This document shows positions 7,551-15,390 of a DNA stretch of 53,526 bases, piece by piece. Every line of letters begins with the position of its first letter. Positions within the stretch are counted from its first letter, which is position 1. The notes under the pieces are model-generated. The model did no database searches, was not told the origin of the DNA, and was given only the letters and a program-made list of their open reading frames with translations. A program made the translations under genes and the position numbers. Source of the DNA: DALYJJ01 sp031969915 (GTDB lineage Bacteria; Acidobacteriota; Terriglobia; Bryobacterales; Bryobacteraceae); contig DALYJJ010000026.1 of NCBI GenBank assembly GCA_031969915.1, positions 1 to 53,526 on the forward strand, written 5' to 3'.

Positions 7551-8264
7551 CTACAGGAACGTGCGGACCATCCGCTGCCACAACGGCCAGTCGTGCTTCT
7601 GTTGGTGTCCCCAGATGTCGAGCGTGTGCGGGACGCCCTTTCCATTCAGGATAGCGGAGAAATTCAGGTTGTCGCCGAGGCAGATATCCCAGTCGCCGGC
7701 GGCGAGCACGATGCGGGTTCCGTTGCGGAGGCGATCGAGCTGCCAGCCGCCATTCATGTTGGGCATGAAGGCCGCCGGGCAATTGAAGTAGCACTCGTCG
7801 TCCCAATAGCCGTGAACGAACTGGTGGATGTCGAAGGCGCCGCTCATGGAGAGGCAATAGGAGACGACGTCGGGATGGCGGAGAGCAAAGTTCATGCAGT
7901 GGTAGCCGCCGAAGCTGGCGCCGGTGACGGTGAGAGACCCGTGGCCGGTGATCCAGCGAGCAAAGGGGACCACCTCGTGGAGGATGTAGTTGTCGTACTG
8001 CGCGTGCCGCCGGACTCGCCAATACGGATGAGCGCCGTAGTTGTACCAACTCTCCTTGTCGACGCTGTCCACGCAGACGATGCGGAGGTGGCCGGCCTCG
8101 ATCTTGTCCCAGAGCGCGCCAATCATGCCGCGGTCTTCAAACTCGAAGAAACGGCCCATGGAGGTGGGGAAGACGAGGGTGGGGTAGCCGGCGTGGCCGA
8201 AAACGAGCAGTTCCATGTCACGGCCCAGCGCGGAGCTGTGCCAGCGGTGATGTTCGCGCCTCAT
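7551..8264 (-). CDS. Esterase D-like alpha/beta hydrolase, first gene of the amidoligase operon
   Basis: This 237-residue protein belongs to the putative esterase (PF00756-like) group. The nucleophile elbow is GASFGG (Ser in TVTGASFGGYH), an acid candidate lies in LAAGDWDI and the catalytic His is in QQKHDWPLW near the C-terminus. There is no signal peptide. It leads the minus-strand operon, so it may hydrolyse, transfer or release the product built by the downstream ligases. The ATG at 8264 has no Shine-Dalgarno sequence; a perfect dyad ends two bases before it. Met17 (ATG at 8216) is an alternative start but would remove conserved-looking N-terminal sequence. Confidence 0.75.
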   Translation of the reverse strand: MRREHHRWHSSALGRDMELLVFGHAGYPTLVFPTSMGRFFEFEDRGMIGALWDKIEAGHLRIVCVDSVDKESWYNYGAHPYWRVRRHAQYDNYILHEVVPFARWITGHGSLTVTGASFGGYHCMNFALRHPDVVSYCLSMSGAFDIHQFVHGYWDDECYFNCPAAFMPNMNGGWQLDRLRNGTRIVLAAGDWDICLGDNLNFSAILNGKGVPHTLDIWGHQQKHDWPLWQRMVRTFL

Positions 8265-8266
8265 GT

Positions 8267-8290
8267 GTGGGGACCAGGGGAAGTCCCCAC
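8267..8290. promoter_or_regulatory. Perfect dyad over the start region of the amidoligase operon
   Basis: GTGGGGAC (8267-8274) and GTCCCCAC (8283-8290) form a perfect 8+8 bp inverted repeat with an 8-bp spacer, ending 2 bp before the esterase ATG. On the minus strand an extended -10-like TGC-GATAAA (or TAAACT) lies at 8292-8302, placing the expected start point inside the dyad. It is therefore either an operator over the transcription start or, if transcription begins further upstream, a hairpin masking the start codon. Confidence 0.45.
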
Positions 8291-8352
8291 CAGTTTATCG
8301 CATTGCCGGTCCGGGGAATCGGGGCCGGACCGCACCCACCGCGTCGTGGCGG

Positions 8353-8685
8353 CTAAGAGAGATGGCTGAAATCGCTTTCCCGGAGCTCGCCGGCCTGCTG
8401 TGCGGCGCGCTGTTCGTTGGCGGAGCCAAGGACGCGGGCGATGCGGCCGCTGAGGTCCTTGAGCGCGCCGTCCAGTTCTTCCAGGCGGGAGCTGAGGGTG
8501 GCCAAGTCGTCCCCCAGGGAGGCGCGGTTGGCGCTACGGGTTTGTACACGGTACAGGACTGCGGCGCGCGCGAAGTCCGAGATGCTCCGTGCGCCTTCCT
8601 CAATGCAGACCCGCTTCAGATCGTCATACTCGTCTGTCGAAAGCCGGAACGTGACCAATCGACTTCGGCTCTTCAATACTGCCAC
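8353..8685 (-). CDS. Ribbon-helix-helix regulator with C-terminal coiled coil
   Basis: This is a 110-residue protein. Residues about 8-48 (RLVTFRLSTDEYDDLKRVC, then SISDFARAAVLY) fit the beta-alpha-alpha pattern of MetJ/Arc/CopG DNA-binding proteins. Residues about 55-95 are a heptad-rich helix (LATLSSRLEELDGALKDLSG) that could form a coiled coil. No toxin gene lies beside it, so it is more likely a stand-alone regulator than an antitoxin. Its upstream region (8686-8944) holds a promoter-like pair flanked by two TAAC-type boxes, suggesting autoregulation. Target genes are unknown; the divergent dyad at the peptide operon, 63 bp past its stop, is a different sequence. Confidence 0.65.
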   Translation of the reverse strand: MAVLKSRSRLVTFRLSTDEYDDLKRVCIEEGARSISDFARAAVLYRVQTRSANRASLGDDLATLSSRLEELDGALKDLSGRIARVLGSANEQRAAQQAGELRESDFSHLS

Positions 8686-8807
8686 GAGAACCTACCTTTC
8701 TGTTTTCGGAGTTGATCACCCGGAGTTCGCCCGGCAGGAGAAAAGGAGAGCGCGGGGCGAAACGGGAAAGAGACGGCGCCACCCTCCGCGGCGCTTCAGC
8801 TACTGCC

Positions 8808-8863
8808 TAACCGTAACACCCGCACCCGGGCTTGACAAGCGTTCGACGTCTGTCTAACGGTTA
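8808..8863 (-). promoter_or_regulatory. Promoter of the RHH gene with two near-palindromic boxes
   Basis: On the minus strand TTGTCA (complement of 8833-8838) and TACGGT (8810-8815) are separated by 17 bp. A perfect 4+4 palindrome TAACGGTTA (8855-8863) lies just upstream, and a near copy TAACCGTAA (8808-8816) overlaps the -10, with 47 bp between centres. The gap 8686-8944 contains nothing else recognisable. RHH repressors usually bind short palindromes in pairs, so autoregulation is plausible. Confidence 0.4.
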
Positions 8864-8944
8864 CTTACTTATCGGAAAGAGGAGCGCGCAGAGGGCCTCT
8901 GCGATGGACGTGCTGGGTCATGGGGTTTGCCGGACCGCCGGATT

Positions 8945-9619
8945 TCACCCAGCGCGGCGGCAGGTGGCGCGCACGAGCATGGAATCGACGGCGCCGCGCA
9001 GTTCCTGGTGCACGGTGTCCGGGCCGCGGTCGGCGGCGACGTAGAAGTAATTGCGGTCCCGGTAGTACTCAATGAGGGGCGCGGTTTGCTCGCGAAACGT
9101 TCGCAGGCGCTCGATGACGACGGCCTGTTGATCGTCGGCCCGGGAGATGAGGGCGGCGCCGTCGTGATCGCACAGGCCGGGGCGTTTCGGGGCCCGCTGC
9201 TTCACGTTGTAGACGTGGCCGCACGCCGGGCAGGAGAGCCGCGTGGCGAGGCGGATGGCGAGGATCTCGTCGGGAGCGTCGAAGTGCAGCACGAGGGGCT
9301 CGGGCAGACCGTAGGAGGGCAGCAGGCGATCGAGGAAGGCGGCTTGCTGGCGGGTCCGCGGGTAACCGTCGAGGATGACGCCGTTGCGGCAATCGGGGGA
9401 GCCGAGCCGGCTGGCGATCAGCTCATTCATGAGGTCGTCGCCCACCAGAGCGCCGCGCTCGAGGATACGTTTTGCCACCAACCCCAAAGGGGTGCCCGCC
9501 TCGACTTCGGCGCGAAGAAGGTGACCTGTGGAGATGGTGGGAATCTCAAGCCAGCGGCTGAGCAGCGCCGACTGAGTGCCCTTGCCGCTACCGGGCGGTC
9601 CGAAGAGCAACAGAACCAA
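8945..9619 (-). CDS. adk: Adenylate kinase with zinc-type LID
   Basis: The protein has 224 residues and converts ATP + AMP to 2 ADP in the cytoplasm. The P-loop GPPGSGKGT is at 7-15, the NMP-binding STGHLLR at 30-36, LDGYPRT at 83-89, and the LID carries C130-x2-C133-x16-C150-x2-D153, a zinc-site pattern. SRADDQ matches the LID arginine segment. The start is TTG at 9619, because AGGAGG lies about 7 nt upstream; a longer frame to 9673 adds only basic low-complexity sequence. A good promoter sits upstream, overlapping the lldP stop, so adk can be expressed apart from lldP. Confidence 0.92.
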   Translation of the reverse strand: MVLLLFGPPGSGKGTQSALLSRWLEIPTISTGHLLRAEVEAGTPLGLVAKRILERGALVGDDLMNELIASRLGSPDCRNGVILDGYPRTRQQAAFLDRLLPSYGLPEPLVLHFDAPDEILAIRLATRLSCPACGHVYNVKQRAPKRPGLCDHDGAALISRADDQQAVVIERLRTFREQTAPLIEYYRDRNYFYVAADRGPDTVHQELRGAVDSMLVRATCRRAG

Positions 9620-9677
9620 GAGGCCCCCTCCTACACGGCTACGCGCGAAGGCAAACCTCCAGCGCGCCCGCACTTGC

Positions 9678-9706
9678 AGGCTAAGCGAAATTTACCGCGC
9701 AGTCAA
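9678..9706 (-). promoter_or_regulatory. Sigma70-type promoter for adk
   Basis: On the minus strand TTGACT (complement of 9701-9706) and TAGCCT (9678-9683) are spaced exactly 17 bp. The -35 overlaps the lldP stop codon (9703-9705). The predicted start point is near 9671, giving a leader of about 52 nt that contains the adk AGGAGG. Confidence 0.5.
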
Positions 9707-11319
9707 TAGCCGATCAAGAAATGCGAATAAAAGGCGACGATCAGACCTAGTACAGAGGCGAGAAAAATACTGTGCCGAAGGGTGAACCGGAACAACTTGG
9801 ACTCGTCGTCCGCCTTCATTCCGGTGGCGGCGGCGGCCACGGCGATACTCTGCAGGCTGATCATTTTGCCCATCACACCGCCGCTCGAGTTGGACGCCGC
9901 CATCAACACCGGGCTGAGATTGAGCTTGGTGGCGGTAACCACTTGTAAGTTGCCGAACAGCGCGTTGGCGGAGGTATCGCTGCCGGTGAGGAAGACGCCC
10001 AGCCAGCCGAGCATGGCGCTGAAGAACGGGAACAGGACGCCGGTGGCGGCGAAGGCGAGGCCGAGGGTGGCGGTGGCGCCGGAGTAATTCATGAGAAACG
10101 CGAGGCCGAGCACGCTGGCCACGGTGGCCATGGAGAGGGCGAGTTGGCGGAGCGTGGTGGCGAAGATCCGCGCGCATTTCGCGGGCGGCACGCGGAGCAC
10201 GAGGCAGGCAACCAAGGCGGCGAGCAAACAGGCGGTGCCCGAGGCGGCCAGCCAATCGAAGCGGAAAACGGCGGCGTAGGCGGAGGGCGCGGCGACGGCG
10301 GGCGCGACGCGCTCCACGTGATTGTGGAGGCCGGGCCACTCAAAGAGCATGGTTACCGAGTTGAGAGCTTTCTTCACGCCGTCCTGGCCCCAGATCAACA
10401 CGAAGGCGACGAGCAGCAGGTAGGGCGACCAGGCGCGGAGAATCGCGCCGAACGGATGATGCACGGCGGGAGGCTGGGCAGTAGACTCGCCTTCGAGTGC
10501 AAAGTGGCTGGTGGGGCGCCAGAAGCGAAATAGCAGGATCAGGCTGCCGATGGCGGCCAGGGAACTCAAGATATCCGTGAGCTGCGGGCCGACATAGTTG
10601 GACACATAGAACTGGGCGCCGGCGAAGGCGGCGCCGCAGGCGAAGGCGGCGGGCAGGACGCCGCGCAGGGCCTTCCATCCACCCATCACCAAAATCAGGT
10701 AGGCAGGCACGAAGAGGGACACGGGAGCGCAGATGCGGCCCACCCAGGTGCTCAGTTCCTGCAAGGGAAGACCGGTGATGCCCGCCAGCGTGACCACGGG
10801 GATGCCGATGGAACCGAAGGCGACAGGCGCGGTGTTGGCGAGCAGGCAGATGCCGGCGGCGTAGAAAGGCGAGAATCCGAGTCCGGTGAGCATGGCCGCG
10901 GCGACGGCGACGGGCGTGCCGAAGCCGGCCGCGCCTTCGATGAACGCGCCGAAGGCGAAGGCGATGAGGAGGGCTTGCAGGCGGCGGTCGGTGGTGATGT
11001 TTCCGACGGAGTCTTTGACGATCTCGAAGTTGCCGGTTTCGAGGGTCAGGCGGTAGAGCAGAATTGCCCACAAGACGATCCAGCCGATCGGGAACAGGCC
11101 GAAGGCGGCTCCGTAGGCGGTGGCGGAGACAACCAGTCCGAGGGGCATGCCGTAGGCGGCGACGGCGACCACCACGGCGGCGGCCAAGCCGCTCAACGCC
11201 GCGACCCAAGCCGGTTTGCGCCGCACCCCCAACAGAAAGAGCAGCGTGAAGACCGGCAGCGCTGCGACGAGAGCGGACAGCCAAAGGCTGCCCAAGGGCG
11301 AGTAGTTCTGCTGCCACAT
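9703..11319 (-). CDS. lldP: L-lactate permease (LctP family)
   Basis: This is a 538-residue, strongly hydrophobic protein with about 12-14 membrane segments. The start MWQQNYSPLGSLWLSALVA and internal FGAFIEGAAGFGTPVAVAAA, LANTAPVAFGSIGIPV and GVFLTGSDTSANALFGNLQ are hallmarks of lactate/glycolate:proton symporters. E. coli LldP has a very similar length (551). ATG 11319 is chosen over in-frame starts upstream because it matches the family start and has a promoter 2-3 nt before it. It is divergent from the sugar operon and upstream of adk. Substrate specificity (lactate or glycolate) cannot be told from sequence alone. Confidence 0.9.
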   Translation of the reverse strand: MWQQNYSPLGSLWLSALVAALPVFTLLFLLGVRRKPAWVAALSGLAAAVVVAVAAYGMPLGLVVSATAYGAAFGLFPIGWIVLWAILLYRLTLETGNFEIVKDSVGNITTDRRLQALLIAFAFGAFIEGAAGFGTPVAVAAAMLTGLGFSPFYAAGICLLANTAPVAFGSIGIPVVTLAGITGLPLQELSTWVGRICAPVSLFVPAYLILVMGGWKALRGVLPAAFACGAAFAGAQFYVSNYVGPQLTDILSSLAAIGSLILLFRFWRPTSHFALEGESTAQPPAVHHPFGAILRAWSPYLLLVAFVLIWGQDGVKKALNSVTMLFEWPGLHNHVERVAPAVAAPSAYAAVFRFDWLAASGTACLLAALVACLVLRVPPAKCARIFATTLRQLALSMATVASVLGLAFLMNYSGATATLGLAFAATGVLFPFFSAMLGWLGVFLTGSDTSANALFGNLQVVTATKLNLSPVLMAASNSSGGVMGKMISLQSIAVAAAATGMKADDESKLFRFTLRHSIFLASVLGLIVAFYSHFLIGY

Positions 11320-11328
11320 GGTTTCACT

Positions 11329-11358
11329 GTGGTAATGCATGGGCCGGACGCATGTCAA
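11329..11358 (-). promoter_or_regulatory. Promoter of lldP, near-leaderless
   Basis: On the minus strand a consensus -35 TTGACA (complement of 11353-11358) and TACCAC (11329-11334) are separated by 18 bp. The predicted start is near 11322, only 2-3 nt before the lldP ATG at 11319, and no Shine-Dalgarno sequence is present. The 109-bp divergent gap to the symporter gene also carries, on the plus strand, a weaker TATAAG at 11400-11405. Confidence 0.5.
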
Positions 11359-11428
11359 GCCGGAACCGGTTCAGCGGAACACGCACGCGGCTTGCTTGAT
11401 ATAAGATTGACCCGAGGCCAAACAGCTA

Positions 11429-13078
11429 GTGACGCTCCACTTCGTCGATTACGTCATCCTTGTGCTCTATTTCGGGTTCGTGTTGGGGATCGGTTGGTTC
11501 CTGAAGAAGCGAGTCTCGACGAGCGAAGATTTCCTTACGTCAAAGCATTCCATGCCGCTGTGGATCACCAGCCTGGCGTTCCTGGCGGCCAACATGGGCG
11601 CGCTCGAGATGATCGGCATGGCGGGCTCCGGCGCCAAGTACGGGATGATGACCTCGCACTTCTACTGGATCGGCGCTATCCCGGCGATGATCTTCGTCGG
11701 GGTCTTCATGATGCCCTTCTATTACGGCAGCCGCGCGCGCTCCGTGCCGGAATACCTGAAGCTGCGGTTCGACGAGAAGACGCGCGGCTTCAACGCGATC
11801 ACGTTCGCGGTGATGACCATCTTCACGTCGGGCATTTCCATGTACGCCCTGGGCATTCTTTTCCAGGCGCTGTTCGGCTGGAGCTTCGAGGCGAGCGTCC
11901 TGACGTCCGCCGCGATCGTGCTCGCCTACACGTACCTGGGCGGCCTGGCGAGCGCGATTTACAACGAGGTGCTGCAGTTTTTCCTGATCGTGATCGGCTT
12001 TGCGCCGTTGGCCATCCTCGCCGTGGACAAAGCGGGCGGCTGGACGGGGATGCGACAGCGGCTGGACCCGGTGATGACGGAAGCCTGGCGGCACCTGGGT
12101 TCCGCGAATGCGAACCCGATGGGCGTCGAAGTGTTCGGCCTGGTGATGGGACTGGCCTTCGTGCTGAGCTTCGGCTACTGGTGCACGAACTACCTGGTGG
12201 TGCAGCGGGCGATGGCGGCGCGCACCATGACCGACGCGCGGAACACGCCCCTGGTGGGGGCGTTTCCGAAGATGCTCATCCCGTTCATCGTGATCGTCCC
12301 CGGCATCGCGGCCCTGGCGTTGATGAAGATGGGCAGCGGGTACCAGATCCCGGCCAAGGGCGACGGCTACGACTACGACATGGTGCTGATCACGCTGATG
12401 CAGCAGTTTTACCCGTCCGGCATGCTGGGCGTGGGCATCACGGCGTTGATGGCGTCGTTCATGTCGGGCATGGCGGGCAACGTCACGGCGTTCAATACCG
12501 TCTGGACGTACGACATCTACCAGAGCTACATCCGCAAGGAAGCACCGGACGCACACTATCTTTGGATGGGCCGGATGGCCACCATTTTCGGCACCGTGCT
12601 GTCGATCGGCGCGGCGTACCTGGCGCGGTCGTTCAACAACATGATGGACTTCCTGCAGCTCATCTTCGGCTTCGTGAACGCGCCGCTGTTCGCCACGTTC
12701 CTGCTGGGAATGTTCTGGAGGCGCACCACGGCGAACGGGGCCTTCGTGGGCCTGTTGAGCGGAACTTTCGCGGCTGCCCTCACACACGGTCTGACGGTGG
12801 CGGAGGGCAAGGGCGGGTGGCTCTCTCCGATGCACACGTTCCCCTCCGGCATGGCGCAGAACTTCTGGGTCGCGATCTGGGCGTGGACGGCGTGCTTCGT
12901 GGTCACCATCGTGGTGAGCCTGATGGGCAAGCCGCGGCCGGCCGAGGAGCTGCGCGGCCTGGTGTACGGCCTCACGAACCTGCCCGCCGACGAGCACGAG
13001 CCCTGGTACCGGCGGCCGGGCCAGTTGGCGATCCTGGTGGCGATCGGCACAGTGGTCTTAAACTTTCTGTTCTGGTAA
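11429..13078 (+). CDS. Sodium:solute symporter (SSS family), probable galactose/glucose transporter
   Basis: This 549-residue protein has about 14 membrane helices and the SSS signatures VPEYLKLRFD, AYTYLGGLASAIYNEVLQFF and GMLGVGITALMASFMSGMAGNVTAFNTVWTYDIYQ. These correspond to vSGLT-type sodium/galactose transporters. The GTG start at 11429 follows GAGG by 11 nt. It leads an operon with a 62-aa membrane protein, galactokinase, a ROK kinase and DeoC, which supports sugar uptake, most simply galactose. Other SSS substrates (myo-inositol, sialic acid) are possible from the sequence alone. Confidence 0.85.
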   Translation: MTLHFVDYVILVLYFGFVLGIGWFLKKRVSTSEDFLTSKHSMPLWITSLAFLAANMGALEMIGMAGSGAKYGMMTSHFYWIGAIPAMIFVGVFMMPFYYGSRARSVPEYLKLRFDEKTRGFNAITFAVMTIFTSGISMYALGILFQALFGWSFEASVLTSAAIVLAYTYLGGLASAIYNEVLQFFLIVIGFAPLAILAVDKAGGWTGMRQRLDPVMTEAWRHLGSANANPMGVEVFGLVMGLAFVLSFGYWCTNYLVVQRAMAARTMTDARNTPLVGAFPKMLIPFIVIVPGIAALALMKMGSGYQIPAKGDGYDYDMVLITLMQQFYPSGMLGVGITALMASFMSGMAGNVTAFNTVWTYDIYQSYIRKEAPDAHYLWMGRMATIFGTVLSIGAAYLARSFNNMMDFLQLIFGFVNAPLFATFLLGMFWRRTTANGAFVGLLSGTFAAALTHGLTVAEGKGGWLSPMHTFPSGMAQNFWVAIWAWTACFVVTIVVSLMGKPRPAEELRGLVYGLTNLPADEHEPWYRRPGQLAILVAIGTVVLNFLFW

Positions 13079-13088
13079 CTGAGAAACC

Positions 13089-13277
13089 ATGTTCGATCTA
13101 CGTCTTCCTTCCGGACTCTTCTTCCTTCTGCTGGGCCTGGTGCTGGTTGGATTCGGCGCCGCGGCCGGCGATGCGCACGCGCCTCTGACCACGGTCAACG
13201 TCAACCTCTACACGGGCGCGTTCATGATCCTTTTCGGAGGCATTCTGCTATGGCTTTCCCGGCGCAAAGCCTCCTGA
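13089..13277 (+). CDS. 62-residue two-helix membrane protein in the sugar operon
   Basis: I do not recognise a named family. The protein has two hydrophobic segments, about residues 9-27 (FFLLLGLVLVGFGAAAG) and 41-56 (YTGAFMILFGGILLWL), joined by a short polar loop with DAHAPLTTVNVN, and a basic tail SRRKAS. It begins 10 bp after the symporter stop and overlaps the galactokinase start by 28 bp, so it is embedded in the operon. A role as a small partner or regulator of the symporter is a reasonable guess from position. Its reading frame is clean and its topology coherent, so it is probably real. Confidence 0.7.
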   Translation: MFDLRLPSGLFFLLLGLVLVGFGAAAGDAHAPLTTVNVNLYTGAFMILFGGILLWLSRRKAS

Positions 13278-14413
13278 CGCGCTTCCGCGAGAGATTCGGC
13301 GGCGAAGCGCGGCCGCGCCTGTTCCGCGCTCCGGGCCGCGTAAATCTGATCGGCGAGCACACCGATTACAGCGACGGCTTCGTGCTGCCCATCGCGCTGG
13401 AGTCCGCCTGCTGGATTGCCGCCGCGCCGAACGGGGGCGGCACGCTGCGCATCGTGTCGGAGAACAACGGCGAGAGCGCGGAGGCCGCCGTCGCGGACCT
13501 CGGCTCGGTCCGCCCGGCGGGGGCGTGGCACGACTACGTTGTTGGAGTGGCGGTGGAGCTTCACAAGATCGGCCTGCCGCCGCAGCCGCTCGATTTGCTG
13601 ATTCACAGTACGGTTCCGGTGGGGGCGGGGCTCAGTTCCTCGGCGGCGCTGGAAGTGTCGGCCGCGCTCGCGCTGCTCCACGGGCGTGATCTCGACAAGG
13701 TGGAACTGGCGCGCCTGGCGCGCCGGGCGGAGAACAACTTCGTGGGGATGCCTTGCGGCATCATGGACCAGTTCATCGCCGTTTTCGGCGAGGAAAACGC
13801 CGCGCTGCTAATCGATTGCCGTTCGCTCGATCACACTGCCGCGCCGCTACCGGAAGGAGCCTCGATCATCGCGGTAAACTCGATGGTTAAACACGAACTG
13901 GGAGCTAGCGCCTATCGCGTCCGCGTGCAAGAATGCAAGGACGCGGTGGAAGCGATTCAGCGGCGGCATCCGGAGGTTCGAAGCCTACGCGATGTGGAGA
14001 GCCGCTGGCTCCCGGAACTCGAATCGACGATGCCCGAGAACGTCTACCGGCGCGCCCGCCACGTCACCACGGAGGACGAGCGGGTTCAGGATTTCATCGC
14101 TCGCGCGGGCCGCGGCGATCTTGCGGGCATGGGCAGGCTCTTTGTGGGCTCCCACCGCAGTTTGCAGCACGACTATGAAGTGAGCTGCGAGGAGCTCGAT
14201 TTCCTGGTGGACACGGCGGTGGCGCTGCCCGGAGTGTTTGGGGCGCGCATGACGGGCGGCGGCTTCGGCGGCTGCACCGTGAACCTGGTGGCGCCGGACG
14301 CGGTGGCGGGCTTCGAATCCGCCGTGCGCACAGCCTACCAGGGGCGCTTCGGAATCGAGCCCAAGTTCTTCGAATGCCGCCCCTCCGCGGGCGCCGGCGA
14401 AGTGAAGGCCTGA
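13250..14413 (+). CDS. galK: Galactokinase
   Basis: The protein has 387 residues, the usual length, and phosphorylates galactose at C1 with ATP (first step of the Leloir pathway). The GHMP-family signature GRVNLIGEHTDY is at 29-40, the ATP-binding loop PVGAGLSSSAA at 123-133, the catalytic-base segment CGIMDQ with Asp173, and the C-terminal GARMTGGGFGGCT motif is present. It is preceded by the symporter and the 62-aa membrane gene, with which it overlaps by 28 bp. Its TGA shares one base with the ATG of the ROK kinase. galT and galE are not in the window, so the rest of the pathway lies elsewhere. Confidence 0.95.
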   Translation: MAFPAQSLLTRFRERFGGEARPRLFRAPGRVNLIGEHTDYSDGFVLPIALESACWIAAAPNGGGTLRIVSENNGESAEAAVADLGSVRPAGAWHDYVVGVAVELHKIGLPPQPLDLLIHSTVPVGAGLSSSAALEVSAALALLHGRDLDKVELARLARRAENNFVGMPCGIMDQFIAVFGEENAALLIDCRSLDHTAAPLPEGASIIAVNSMVKHELGASAYRVRVQECKDAVEAIQRRHPEVRSLRDVESRWLPELESTMPENVYRRARHVTTEDERVQDFIARAGRGDLAGMGRLFVGSHRSLQHDYEVSCEELDFLVDTAVALPGVFGARMTGGGFGGCTVNLVAPDAVAGFESAVRTAYQGRFGIEPKFFECRPSAGAGEVKA

Positions 14414-15390
14414 TGTTCTACGCAACCGTCGACCTTGGTGGCACCAAAATCGCCTGCGGCTTGGGCGACCAGAACGGCAACATCCTCGCCGAGACCACCT
14501 ACCCCACGCAGTCGCACGAAGGCCCGGCGTCGGTGCTGGACCGCATCGCGTCCATCATCCGGCTGATGGGCGAGCCGGCGGCGCTGGGCATGGGCGTGCC
14601 GGGCCTGGTGGATACTTCGCTGGGCGTGACCCGCTTTCTGCCCAACATGCCGGGCCAATGGCGGGACGTTCCGGTGGCGGAGATCCTTTCGCATGCGCTG
14701 CATTGCCCGGTCTTTCTGCTGAACGACGCGCGCCTGGCGACGCTGGGCGAATTGAAGTACGGATGGGGCCGGGAAGCCAATTCGATGGTGCTCTTTACCA
14801 TCGGGACGGGCATCGGAGGCGGCGTGGTGATCGACGGCAAGCTGCGCCTGGGGGCGCTGGGAGCGGCCGGCGAGATCGGCCACCAAACGATCATCCCCAA
14901 CGGCCCGCGATGCGGCTGCGGCAACCTCGGGTGCCTGGAGGCGCTGGCCAGCGGGCCGGCGATCACGGCGGCGGGGACGCGCCTGATGCTCTCCGGGCTC
15001 TCTTCGAAACTGCATGAACTGACCGCGGGGCACGTGTCGCGGATCACGCCCGCGATCATGGGCGAGGCCGCCATGGCGGGCGACACGGCGGTGCGCGAGG
15101 TTCTGGAGCAGGCCGGCGAGTACCTGGGCATCGCCATCGCCAACGTCGTCACCACGCTGCATCCGTCGATGATCGTGCTGGGGGGCGGTGTCTCGGCGCT
15201 GGCCGATTCGCTGCTCGAACCGGTGCGCCGGACCGTCTATCAGCGCGTACGCATGTTTCCCGTGGACAATGTGCGGATCGAACGTTCGCTGCTCGGCGAG
15301 AAGGCCGGGCTCCTCGGCGGGCTGGCGCTCGCGGCTTCCGGCGGCATACTGAATCATAGGGAGAAACCGTGGTCGGCTACAGCTACTTAG
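14413..15390 (+). CDS. ROK-family sugar kinase (glucokinase-like)
   Basis: The protein has 325 residues. It shows the ATP-binding DLGGTKI at 7-13, catalytic Asp106 in NDARLA, GTGIGGG at 131-137, and the ROK zinc site with His157 (GEIGHQ) and the CGCGNLGCLE cluster (Cys167, Cys169, Cys174). ROK kinases with this pattern phosphorylate glucose or N-acetyl-amino sugars. The ATG at 14413 overlaps the galK stop by one base, so translation is coupled. Next to galK and a symporter, glucose is the simplest substrate, for example after lactose or other galactoside cleavage. The 3' end overlaps deoC by 22 bp. Confidence 0.88.
   Translation: MFYATVDLGGTKIACGLGDQNGNILAETTYPTQSHEGPASVLDRIASIIRLMGEPAALGMGVPGLVDTSLGVTRFLPNMPGQWRDVPVAEILSHALHCPVFLLNDARLATLGELKYGWGREANSMVLFTIGTGIGGGVVIDGKLRLGALGAAGEIGHQTIIPNGPRCGCGNLGCLEALASGPAITAAGTRLMLSGLSSKLHELTAGHVSRITPAIMGEAAMAGDTAVREVLEQAGEYLGIAIANVVTTLHPSMIVLGGGVSALADSLLEPVRRTVYQRVRMFPVDNVRIERSLLGEKAGLLGGLALAASGGILNHREKPWSATAT

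Noticed and set aside
5429..7654. A 741-codon open frame opposite the amidoligase operon
   Set aside because: It is antisense to YbdK-like and ATP-grasp genes with clear motifs. Its Val/Gly/Asp-rich translation has no family features and comes from high GC content.
10975..13188. A 737-codon open frame on the plus strand across lldP and the symporter gene
   Set aside because: It is an antisense/out-of-frame shadow: the translation is low-complexity (Arg/Gly/His-rich), and the true LctP and SSS proteins in other frames have full family signatures.
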